A stretch of 14,834 nucleotides of DNA, from the NCBI GenBank assembly GCA_964501105.1, contig CAZCRG010000039.1, positions 1 to 14,834 on the forward strand, read 5' to 3'. This document shows positions 1-6,342 of this stretch, one piece after another (position 1 is the first letter of the stretch; every line of letters begins with the position of its first letter). The notes beneath the pieces are model-generated. The model was not told the DNA's origin. It worked only from the letters and a program-made list of their open reading frames with translations, and did not search any database. The position numbers and the translations under genes are program-made. The stretch is from BMS3B sp964501105. GTDB taxonomy: Archaea > Hydrothermarchaeota > Hydrothermarchaeia > Hydrothermarchaeales > BMS3B.

Positions 1-1
1 T

Positions 2-40
2 ACATTAACTATGGTACAACCAGATAAAAGATTCAATTAA
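2..40 (+). CDS. 3' tail of an unidentified upstream gene (partial)
   Basis: A reading frame open from the window edge ends with TAA at 38-40, giving the tail TLTMVQPDKRFN. It stops 10 nt before the ATG of the DUF2299 gene, the spacing expected inside an archaeal operon. It is too short to identify and could be chance; the placement is the only support. Confidence 0.3.
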   Translation, partial: TLTMVQPDKRFN

Positions 41-50
41 GGTGACAGAG

Positions 51-527
51 ATGAGTGAAGATATCAAAGATAAGGTTAAGGGCTGGTTAGAAAAAGAGGG
101 CATATTTAAGGAGGAAGTCGAAGACGAAAGGGCTGATTTCCACTTTGTTGTTGAATATCCCAGAGGCTCCGGGCAGAGCTGTGAGGTTATTAAGCTAAAA
201 GATAAAGATAATATTATACTCGGAAGCAGAATAGTGATTAGTGAACAACACTTTAAAGCTCTCCATTCCTTACCTTCAAATCAGAAAGAAAATCTTCTCT
301 GGCAGATACGATATGACCTTCTCTTCAGAGAACCAGAGTTCAGAATGATTCCCAATGCTAAGGAATTCAAAGCCATGGAGTTTACCAAGATTATTTATGG
401 TGAAGAGCTCACTTTTCCTCTACTCATGAATAACCTCAGAGAAATCTTCAGATGTAAACTTTATATTATATGGCGCATGGCTCAACTTATAAGTGGCACT
501 GATGAAGCCCCAGAGTTATATCAGTGA
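51..527 (+). CDS. DUF2299 family protein, function unknown
   Basis: A protein of 158 residues, the usual size of the archaeal DUF2299 family. Recognisable family features are the N-terminal helix with a GWLEKEG motif, the conserved ADFHFVVEYPRG strand, a central acidic/aromatic helix (LLWQIRYDLLF) and a C-terminal helix (REIFRCKLYIIWRM). It has no signal peptide or membrane segment, so it should be cytoplasmic. The ATG at 51 is preferred because an AGGTGA ribosome binding site lies 8 nt upstream; a GTG at 42 is also in frame but would overlap that site. The stop is 4 nt before the start of the broken CBS-domain gene, so the two are probably cotranscribed. The family role is unknown and I infer none. 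The gene is AT-rich, like its downstream neighbours. Confidence 0.7.
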   Translation: MSEDIKDKVKGWLEKEGIFKEEVEDERADFHFVVEYPRGSGQSCEVIKLKDKDNIILGSRIVISEQHFKALHSLPSNQKENLLWQIRYDLLFREPEFRMIPNAKEFKAMEFTKIIYGEELTFPLLMNNLREIFRCKLYIIWRMAQLISGTDEAPELYQ

Positions 528-531
528 TATC

Positions 532-905
532 ATGAAAGTAAAAGATATAATGCATAATATTACAATAGTAAGCGGAAATGAAAGTATTCACAATATAGCA
601 AAGATAATGGAAGAAAAAAAATAGGCTCTGTACTAATTGAATATAGACCAATGTTATATTATATTCTCACAGAGAGGGACATAATAACCAAAGTTGTTGC
701 AGAGAATAGAGACCCAAAACAAGTAAAAGCCAGAGAAATTATGACAAAACTTAGATATACAATTGATGCTCAGGCTACAATTGAAAAGGCATCAAAAATA
801 TTTAATTCCCACCACATACGCCGTCTACCAGTAATGGAAATGGGTGAAATTGTTGGAATAATAACCGCCAGAGATATCGCAAGAGCCTGCAGGGACCTTA
901 ACTAA
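532..905 (+). pseudogene. Two-CBS-domain protein interrupted by a -1 frameshift
   Basis: From the ATG at 532 the frame reads MKVKDIMHNITIVSGNESIH... and stops at TAG 622-624 after 30 codons. One frame back, from about 621 to TAA 903-905, the rest of a CBS pair follows: IGSVLIE, LTERDIITKVVAENRDP, REIMT, HHIRRLPVMEMGEIVGIITARDIA. Joined at the A8 run (614-621) the product is about 124 residues, the normal size of a stand-alone archaeal CBS pair, a module that usually binds adenine nucleotides. The break sits on A_AAA_AAA just before the stop, so it may be an inactivating mutation, a homopolymer sequencing error or real -1 slippage. The loop between GSVLIEY and ILTERD lacks the usual Gly-Ile/Val strand, which slightly favours decay. 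The stop overlaps the convergent stop of the ABC gene. Confidence 0.75.
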
Positions 906-1570
906 TTTTTTTCTTTTAATATAGTTCCATCCTTAATTATTATTTTTCTCATGGCTCTTTCACCAAATTCCTGATCATGAGTTACCACCACAAGGGTTTT
1001 ACCCTCTGAATTAAGCTCCTCCAGCATCTGCATTATCTCCCTGCCAGAGACTGAATCCAGATTTCCTGTTGGTTCATCTGCCAGAATAATCTCAGGGTTA
1101 TTTGCGAGAGCTCTGGCAATACTTACACGTTGCATTTCACCCCCTGAAAGCTCACTTGGCTTATGGTAAATTCTTTTACCAAGACCAACAAGTTCAAGAA
1201 GTTTTTTTGCTCTTTTTTCCCTCTCAGATTTACTTACACCAGCAAACCATAAAGGTAGCTCAACATTTTCAAGAGCATTCAACCTTTGTAGAAGGTTAAA
1301 TCTTTGAAAAACGAAACCAATTTTCTTTCTCCTTAAAAAAGCAAGCTGATTCCTTGTCAGTTTTGATATATCCACCCCGTCAATATACACTTTTCCTGAA
1401 GAAGGTTTATCAAGAGCACCTATTAGATTTAAAAGTGTACTCTTCCCAGAACCTGAAGGTCCCATTATTGAAACATAATCACCTTTATTAATTACCAAGT
1501 TCACACTTCTGAGAGCTCTAACTCTGACCTTCCCAAGAAGATAATACTTGTCAACATTTTCAAGCCTGAT
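902..1570 (-). CDS. ABC transporter ATP-binding protein, MacB/LolD (FtsE-like) type
   Basis: A nucleotide-binding subunit that would energise a MacB/FtsX-like permease at the membrane. Counting from codon 1570 (222 residues), it has the Walker A GPSGSGKST at about 37-45, a Q-loop (GFVFQRFNLL), the signature LSGGEMQRVSIARAL, the Walker B/D-loop IILADEPTGNLDS and the switch histidine in VVVTHD. The first canonical in-frame start is GTG 1504, but family homology continues upstream as RLENVDKYYLLGKVRVRALRS. A GGAGG at 1576-1580 stands 5 nt before ATC 1570 and 2 nt before ATT 1573, so initiation appears to be non-AUG. It follows the COG1361 gene by 23 nt in the same operon. No permease gene follows; the next gene downstream is convergent, and the two stops overlap. 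Confidence 0.85.
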   Translation of the reverse strand: MRLENVDKYYLLGKVRVRALRSVNLVINKGDYVSIMGPSGSGKSTLLNLIGALDKPSSGKVYIDGVDISKLTRNQLAFLRRKKIGFVFQRFNLLQRLNALENVELPLWFAGVSKSEREKRAKKLLELVGLGKRIYHKPSELSGGEMQRVSIARALANNPEIILADEPTGNLDSVSGREIMQMLEELNSEGKTLVVVTHDQEFGERAMRKIIIKDGTILKEKN

Positions 1571-1593
1571 AATTTCCTCCAGAGCCAGACCCC

Positions 1594-2811
1594 CTAAATT
1601 TCTTCTTCCACTCTTCTTCTGCGCCTCCAGAGGAATAAAATCAAAATAGCAAGTATAATACCTGAGAGTATATACAACCTGTAGTTGCTCTCTTTTCTCT
1701 TTGATATATTAAGATACACTTCTTTTGAGACTTCTCCAATTTTTCCTGTTTCATCCTTGTAGACTATCTTCAATGGAACTTTTATTTTATTCCCGGAAAA
1801 AGATGATGACACTTCGAGGTCAAATATAGCTGTTGAAGTATCATCCTGCTTTAAAGTTCCTAAATATGATGTAAACTCACCATTAATTGAGTTCTGTGGT
1901 GCTATTTCAACTTTTACTGCTTTTGCGTCCTGCTTTCCTACATTCTGAATCTGGATAGAAAGAGTAAAACTTTCCCCAGGATATAACTTCTTCGGCGAAG
2001 TATCCATACCTGCAATCTCAAGGTCAATATCCCCTCTTTCTGAAATAAAAACCTCAAAAGGAAGTTTAACTGTCCTCTCAACTGAATTTTCCTCTTTATA
2101 ACTCAGAACTGCATAAACAATATGGTTTCCAGGAGATATATCTTTTGAGGATTTTAAATTAAAGCTTGCTACAGTTTTAGTGTCTCTATCCATAGTGCCA
2201 ATTTCATAGGTTCTTTGCCCCGAAATTCCATCAGGAAGTTCTAAACTAAGGAGAACATTTTTAGCCTTACCTGTACCTGAATTTTCAATAGTCAGGTAAA
2301 GAGTAAAGTCCTCATCTTGATATACTCTCGGTGGTGTTGTGTTTATTCCCCCAAGGTAGAATTCTGCCCTACCTGAGATTTCAACACCAAAATTTACAAT
2401 TTCCTCTATTTGCTTCTGGTTCGGGTCTCTGTAGATAAGCTTAAGAGGAATAAGATAATTGCCAAAGGATGCGTCCTCTGAAACTGCAACAGGCACACTT
2501 AAAGTCACTTCCTTTCCCTGCAGGATACTACCAAAATAAACAGTAGGTAAGCCCTCATCAATCTTGCCTGAAACAAAAATTTTCTGAGCTCCAGTGGGTT
2601 TAACTGGAGTTTTTCCATCCGGGTCAAAAACTACCTTAAAATGGGTAGCATAGTCGGAGCCAAAATTTTTTATAGTAATATTCATTACTGTTTTTTCACC
2701 AGGTTCAAGGGTAAGTGGCTCTACACTTACAATATAGAAATCCACAGCAGCCTGAGCTACTGGAAAAGTTAAAATAAGTAATATAATAGTCAAAGGATAT
2801 TTCAGGTGCAT
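1594..2811 (-). CDS. Secreted, membrane-anchored COG1361/CARDB-like repeat protein
   Basis: 405 residues. An N-terminal signal peptide (hydrophobic residues 7-18, likely cleavage after AQA near 21) is followed by three immunoglobulin-like COG1361/CARDB-type repeats at about 24-147, 150-256 and 261-371. Each begins with a strand, then a Pro-Gly or Pro-rich turn (LEPGEKTVMNITIKNFG; YPGESFTLSIQIQNVG), and ends with a YK/YRD strand. A transmembrane helix (380-395) is followed by five arginines, a positive-inside anchor that leaves the repeats outside the cell. In archaea such proteins often precede a MacB-type ATPase and permease, and here the ATPase follows directly. The role is inferred as extracellular adhesion or substrate capture for the transporter. 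The start ATG has GGGGAG 8 nt upstream; the TATA-like stretch at 2828-2840 seems too close to be its promoter. Confidence 0.8.
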   Translation of the reverse strand: MHLKYPLTIILLILTFPVAQAAVDFYIVSVEPLTLEPGEKTVMNITIKNFGSDYATHFKVVFDPDGKTPVKPTGAQKIFVSGKIDEGLPTVYFGSILQGKEVTLSVPVAVSEDASFGNYLIPLKLIYRDPNQKQIEEIVNFGVEISGRAEFYLGGINTTPPRVYQDEDFTLYLTIENSGTGKAKNVLLSLELPDGISGQRTYEIGTMDRDTKTVASFNLKSSKDISPGNHIVYAVLSYKEENSVERTVKLPFEVFISERGDIDLEIAGMDTSPKKLYPGESFTLSIQIQNVGKQDAKAVKVEIAPQNSINGEFTSYLGTLKQDDTSTAIFDLEVSSSFSGNKIKVPLKIVYKDETGKIGEVSKEVYLNISKRKESNYRLYILSGIILAILILFLWRRRRRVEEEI

Positions 2812-2846
2812 GACTATAACTCCCCTCCTTTATATAAATAATTTAC

Positions 2847-3422
2847 CTACCAGAAACTTCCACGATAGTGACCTGTAATAGGACAGCCCAGACAATGCTC
2901 TCTTTTATAGTATACACACTCAGAACAGGACCCTGAAGAATTACAGGGAGGCTCCTCGCTCTCTTCAAATTTCATTCTTACAGGAAAGACCAAATCTTTA
3001 ACAGGCGTTATAACTACATCCAGCTCTACATCACTTACAGCAGGATTATTTCTTATATGAGCATCCACTATTGACTCTATTGTGACAAGATCCTCACTCA
3101 TAAGAAATAAAGTAAGATTCTTCTTTCCAGATACTACAAAACCATTCACAAAATAGGGACATCCTTCAAAACTCTTCAGAATCTCATTTGAACTTCTCGT
3201 AGTAACCTCCACCTTCACAAGATAGAGGTTGATTTTTTTAAAATTCATTCCCACAAGAAAAGAAACAGCACCTTTTTCTTTAAGTCTTTTAAGTCTTATA
3301 CCAACACTGGGTTGAGATATTCCAAGTCGATTTGCTATCTCTGTCTGACTTAAATCGGGATCCTTTTCGAGGAGAGATAATATTCTCTTATCCTTCTCAT
3401 CAGGCAGGAGCCACTCTTTTAT
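2847..3422 (-). CDS. Lrp/AsnC-like transcriptional regulator with Cys-rich C-terminal tail
   Basis: About 191 residues if translation starts at ATA 3422. The N-terminus is a winged helix-turn-helix (LLPDEKDKRILSLLEKDPDL, SQTEIANRLGISQPSVGIR, LKRLKEKGAV). The middle resembles an Lrp-type ligand/oligomerisation domain (VKVEVTTRSSNEILKSF ... VSDVELDVVITPV). The tail carries five cysteines as C-x5-C-x2-C-x6-C-x2-C and ends GHYRGSFW, suggesting a metal or Fe-S site and redox or metal sensing; that is inference. The first canonical in-frame start (GTG 3254) would remove the whole HTH. The upstream frame has no ATG, GTG or TTG before a TAA, yet a GGAGG at 3430-3434 lies 7 nt before ATA 3422 (an alternative ATA is at 3428). 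It is divergent from GAPDH and 35 nt upstream of the COG1361 gene, which it may control. Confidence 0.75.
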   Translation of the reverse strand: MKEWLLPDEKDKRILSLLEKDPDLSQTEIANRLGISQPSVGIRLKRLKEKGAVSFLVGMNFKKINLYLVKVEVTTRSSNEILKSFEGCPYFVNGFVVSGKKNLTLFLMSEDLVTIESIVDAHIRNNPAVSDVELDVVITPVKDLVFPVRMKFEESEEPPCNSSGSCSECVYYKREHCLGCPITGHYRGSFW

Positions 3423-3429
3423 ACTTATT

Positions 3430-3442
3430 CCTCCTAAGGAGG
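3430..3442. promoter_or_regulatory. Perfect palindrome over the start region of the Lrp-like gene
   Basis: CCTCCTAAGGAGG has 6-bp arms around one base. It contains the ribosome binding site of the Lrp-like gene and lies where transcription from the TATA box at 3455-3466 should begin (about 26 nt downstream, near 3434). It could be an autoregulatory operator or an RNA hairpin hiding the binding site. It could also be a coincidence created by the GGAGG motif. Confidence 0.45.
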
Positions 3443-3454
3443 ATGTAATAATTT

Positions 3455-3466
3455 TTTATATATAAA
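3455..3466 (-). promoter_or_regulatory. TATA box for the Lrp-like regulator
   Basis: TTTATATATAAA on the minus strand, centred about 26 nt before the palindrome and the GGAGG of the Lrp-like gene. The site is symmetric, so it could also serve the plus strand, but the GAPDH gene has a closer candidate. Confidence 0.5.
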
Positions 3467-3549
3467 TGTTTCTACGCTTATAAAATATAGTTTAGCTGAA
3501 GAAAATTGTCCCACCACATCCCATGAAAAAGAAGAAATTTGTAACGCAG

Positions 3550-3562
3550 AAAAGTTTTTATT
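3550..3562 (+). promoter_or_regulatory. BRE/TATA promoter of the GAPDH operon
   Basis: AAAAG followed by TTTTTATT resembles an archaeal BRE plus TATA box. Transcription would start near 3583, just before the GGAGG at 3585-3589, giving a very short leader before the ATG at 3596. No other gene lies in 3443-3595; that gap otherwise holds a second TATA-like stretch at 3478-3488. Confidence 0.5.
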
Positions 3563-3595
3563 ACCAAAGCACAATCATAAGTCAGGAGGTTTCTT

Positions 3596-4609
3596 ATGGT
3601 AAAGGTTGCACTTAATGGCTTTGGAAGGATAGGCAGAAATATCCTGAGGGCTGCTTACGAGCAAGGAGTAATGGATAAGTTTGAGGTTGTAGCAATTAAC
3701 GACTTAACTGATGCCAGAACATTGGCCCATCTTCTGAAGCATGACTCTGTGCACGGCAACTTTAAGGGCGAGGTTGAGGCAAAAGACAGTGCTATTGTTG
3801 TGGATGGGCAGGAGATAAAAGTGCTCTCCGAGAGAGACCCTGAGAATCTCCCCTGGAAGGACCTGGGGGTTGAAATTGCTCTTGAGTGCACAGGGCTTTT
3901 CAGGGAGAGAGAGAAGGCTCAGAAGCACCTCAAGGCTGGGGCCAGGAAGGTTATAATTTCTGCTCCCGCCAAGGAGCCAGATATAACTATTGTCATGGGA
4001 GTGAATCACAAGGAGTATGAGCCTGAGAAGCACAATATAATCTCCAATGCCTCCTGCACCACAAACAGCTTAGCTCCCGTTGCTAAAGTTCTTCATGAAA
4101 AGTTTGGAATTAAGCGTGGCTTAATGACCACCTGCCATGCCTATACTGCCACCCAGCGCCTTCTGGATTCTCAGGCCAAAGACCTCAGGAGGGCCAGAGC
4201 TGCAGCTTTGAATATCATACCATCAACCACAGGAGCAGCTAAAGCTATAGGCCTTGTGCTGCCTGAGCTTCATGGAAAGCTTGATGGAAGCTCTTTGAGA
4301 GTACCTGTGGCTGACGGCAGTATTACAGACTTCACCTTTGAGCTTGAAACTGAAGTTACAAGAGATGATATAAACTCTGCCCTAAAAGAGGCTTCTCAGG
4401 GAGAGCTCAAGGGTATACTTCAGTATTCAGAGGAACCTTTAGTTAGTAGCGATATAATAGGCAACCCCCACTCAAGCATTGTAGATGGGCTCCTGACAAA
4501 TATAATAGGCGGAACAGGAAACTTTGGAAAGGTCTTTGCCTGGTACGACAACGAGTGGGGCTTCAGCAACCGCATGGTTGACCTGAGCCTCTATATCAGC
4601 TCCTTATAA
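3596..4609 (+). CDS. gap: Glyceraldehyde-3-phosphate dehydrogenase, type I (bacterial-type)
   Basis: Interconverts glyceraldehyde 3-phosphate and 1,3-bisphosphoglycerate in the cytoplasm. The 337 residues follow class I GAPDH throughout: Rossmann motif NGFGRIGRN (8-16), the catalytic motif SNASCTTN with Cys154, His181 in TTCHAYT, RRARAAA, STTGAAKA, and the C-terminal WYDNEWGFSNR. Most archaea carry the unrelated-looking type II enzyme, so this copy suggests ancient acquisition from bacteria. Asp36 (Asp32 in the standard numbering) favours NAD, but the Leu-Pro pair at 187-188 of the Bacillus enzyme is Ser-Gln here (192-193), closer to NADP-accepting cyanobacterial and plastid forms. Dual NAD(P) use is therefore possible. 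GGAGG lies 6 nt before the ATG. It is the first gene of a tight operon that also contains FBP aldolase/phosphatase, which points to gluconeogenesis. Confidence 0.95.
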   Translation: MVKVALNGFGRIGRNILRAAYEQGVMDKFEVVAINDLTDARTLAHLLKHDSVHGNFKGEVEAKDSAIVVDGQEIKVLSERDPENLPWKDLGVEIALECTGLFREREKAQKHLKAGARKVIISAPAKEPDITIVMGVNHKEYEPEKHNIISNASCTTNSLAPVAKVLHEKFGIKRGLMTTCHAYTATQRLLDSQAKDLRRARAAALNIIPSTTGAAKAIGLVLPELHGKLDGSSLRVPVADGSITDFTFELETEVTRDDINSALKEASQGELKGILQYSEEPLVSSDIIGNPHSSIVDGLLTNIIGGTGNFGKVFAWYDNEWGFSNRMVDLSLYISSL

Positions 4610-4621
4610 TCAGGTGATATT

Positions 4622-5524
4622 TTGCTGGAGACAGAGCTTCTGGGAATGAAGCTTAAAAATCCCTTAATGCTTGCCTCAGGTATTCTTGGGGTTAGTGGAG
4701 CCTCTCTCAAGCGTGTAGCTTTAAGTGGAGGGGCGGGGGCAATAGTTACAAAGTCAATAGGTATGACTTCCAGAGAGGGGCACAGAAATCCCACCTTTGT
4801 GGAGCTGGAGAATGGGCTGATAAGTGCCATAGGACTGGCAAACCCCGGCTATGTGGAGTTTGAGCAAGAAATGGAGGTGGCAAGGGAAGGTAAGGTGCCC
4901 ATAATTGCCAGTGTTTATGGCTTCTCCTTCAGGGAGTATGTTGAAGTAGCAAAGGCCATGCAGAGCTACGGTGTAGATGCCATAGAGCTCAACCTTTCTT
5001 ATCCAAATGTGGGCAAGGCTGGAGCCTTCTACGGCTACAGCGAGGAACTTGCCCACGAGGTTGTGGAGGAGGTTAGAAAGGAGGTTGATATTCCCATAAT
5101 AGCCAAGCTCACAGCAGGTGCAGGGGATATTGTTGCAATAGCCAAAGCCTGCGAAGATGCTGGTGCAGACGGGATAACTGCCATAGGCTCCCTCCGTGCA
5201 ATGAAGATTGACATAGAAACTGGAAGGCCAATCCTTGGAAATAAGGTGGGCGGACTCTCTGGACCCTGCATTAAGCCCATAGCTGTGCGCTGTGTCTATG
5301 AGATTTCAAGAGAGGTTTCCATACCTGTGATAGGCTGCGGAGGTATTGTTACTGGAGAAGATGCCATTGAATACTTTATGGCTGGAGCCAGTGCAGTACA
5401 GATTGGAACTGGAATTTTAAATAGAGGAATAACAATTTTCAAGAAAGTGTCCCTTGAGATTAAAGAGTATATGGAAGAGAATGGATATTCATCTCTTGAG
5501 GAAATTATTGGTCTTGCCCAGTGA
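4622..5524 (+). CDS. PyrD-like (dihydroorotate dehydrogenase 1B family) flavoprotein with altered active site
   Basis: A 300-residue TIM-barrel flavoprotein. Family landmarks are KNPLMLASG (12-20), TKSIG (43-47), GLANPG, IELNLS (121-126), AKLT (161-164), GGLSGP.IKPIA (210-221), the FMN-phosphate motif PVIGCGGI and MAGASAVQIGTG. A true class 1B enzyme oxidises dihydroorotate with help from PyrK. Several substrate-site positions differ here: the catalytic Cys of the LSCPN loop is Tyr127; NAIGLQNPG reads SAIGLANPG (Ser68); the PN after KLS/T is AG (165-166); and the NT of INTL is GS (189-190). Asn124 and Asn129 remain. It may thus be a weak DHODH or act on another substrate. It starts at TTG 4622 with AGGTGAT 7 nt upstream, 12 nt after GAPDH and 9 nt before the PyrK-like gene. 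Confidence 0.8.
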   Translation: MLETELLGMKLKNPLMLASGILGVSGASLKRVALSGGAGAIVTKSIGMTSREGHRNPTFVELENGLISAIGLANPGYVEFEQEMEVAREGKVPIIASVYGFSFREYVEVAKAMQSYGVDAIELNLSYPNVGKAGAFYGYSEELAHEVVEEVRKEVDIPIIAKLTAGAGDIVAIAKACEDAGADGITAIGSLRAMKIDIETGRPILGNKVGGLSGPCIKPIAVRCVYEISREVSIPVIGCGGIVTGEDAIEYFMAGASAVQIGTGILNRGITIFKKVSLEIKEYMEENGYSSLEEIIGLAQ

Positions 5525-5533
5525 GGTTTTAGT

Positions 5534-6331
5534 ATGAATCCCATGCAGATCGCTGAAATCAAGAAGGTGGTAAAGGAAACTCAGAGAATTAAGACTTTTA
5601 TTCTTGACCTTGATGTGAGCGCTATCCCAGGGCAGTTTGTTATGGTCTGGCTGCCCGACATAGACGAGAAGCCCATGAGTGTCTCCTATACTAAAGGTGA
5701 CCTCGGTATAACTGTTCTCGAACTGGGCGACTTCACAAGACGGCTATGCGAGCTAAAGGTTGGAGATAAAGTTGGAATAAGAGGTCCCATGGGAAGAGGT
5801 TTTAAAATCTACGGCGACAGGCTTCTTCTCGTTGGGGGCGGCGTGGGTATGGCACCTCTTGCTCCTCTGGCAGAGGAGGCTCTCAAAGATGGCAAAGAGG
5901 TAACAGCAATAGTGGGAGCAATAACAGCAAAGGAGCTCCTCTTTGTTGAAAGGCTGAAGAAGGCAGGAGCAAGGGTTTTGATTTCAACTGACGATGGTAC
6001 AGCAGGTCACAAGGGCTTCACAACAGATGTGCTTCAGGAGCTTCTGGAGGAGGAGAGCTTTGACCAGTGCTTCACCTGCGGCCCCGAGATTATGATGTCC
6101 AAGGTTCTCAAGATTACTGAAGAAAAGAAAATCCCAACACAAGCTTCGCTGCACAGGTACTTTAAGTGCGGCATAGGCATATGCGGCCACTGTGTGCTGG
6201 ATGGCACTGGTTTGAGGGTGTGTAAGGAAGGTCCCACCTTCAGAGATAAGGAGCTCAGAAAGAGCCACGAATTTGGCCGCTACTGGAGAAATGCGGCAGG
6301 GCAGAAGATATATTTTGGAGCTAAAAAGTAG
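5534..6331 (+). CDS. pyrK: PyrK-like FAD/[2Fe-2S] electron-transfer subunit
   Basis: 265 residues of the ferredoxin-reductase-like family that passes electrons between NAD(P) and the FMN of PyrD. An FAD-binding beta barrel (about 1-95; PMSVSYT for FAD) is followed by an NAD-binding domain starting LLLVGGGVGMAPL (about 97-109) and containing TCGPEIMM. The C-terminal [2Fe-2S] motif is C-x4-C-x2-C-x9-C (CGIGICGHC ... RVCKEGP), with all four ligands present. Similar subunits also serve cytosolic hydrogenases and sulfhydrogenases, so the partner defines the role; here it is the adjacent PyrD-like protein. The start has GAGG 7 nt upstream, and the stop overlaps the ribosome binding site of the FBP gene. 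The cofactor sites look intact, in contrast to the partner's altered substrate site. Confidence 0.85.
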   Translation: MNPMQIAEIKKVVKETQRIKTFILDLDVSAIPGQFVMVWLPDIDEKPMSVSYTKGDLGITVLELGDFTRRLCELKVGDKVGIRGPMGRGFKIYGDRLLLVGGGVGMAPLAPLAEEALKDGKEVTAIVGAITAKELLFVERLKKAGARVLISTDDGTAGHKGFTTDVLQELLEEESFDQCFTCGPEIMMSKVLKITEEKKIPTQASLHRYFKCGIGICGHCVLDGTGLRVCKEGPTFRDKELRKSHEFGRYWRNAAGQKIYFGAKK

Positions 6332-6342
6332 GAGGTTTTAAA

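Noticed and set aside
42..50. GTG start for the DUF2299 protein
   Set aside because: The GTG falls inside the AGGTGA ribosome binding site that fits ATG 51.
2828..2840. TATA box as the promoter of the COG1361 gene
   Set aside because: It is too close to the ATG: transcription would begin at or after the ribosome binding site, so cotranscription with the Lrp-like gene is more likely.
3523..3615. A 30-codon + strand frame (MKKKKFVTQK...) overlapping the start of GAPDH
   Set aside because: It runs through the GAPDH promoter and ribosome binding site, has no binding site of its own and looks like chance A-rich sequence.
3655..4033. Minus-strand frames inside GAPDH (and similar ones inside PyrD, PyrK, FBP and the radical SAM gene)
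   Set aside because: They overlap well-conserved genes entirely and have no motifs or ribosome binding sites.
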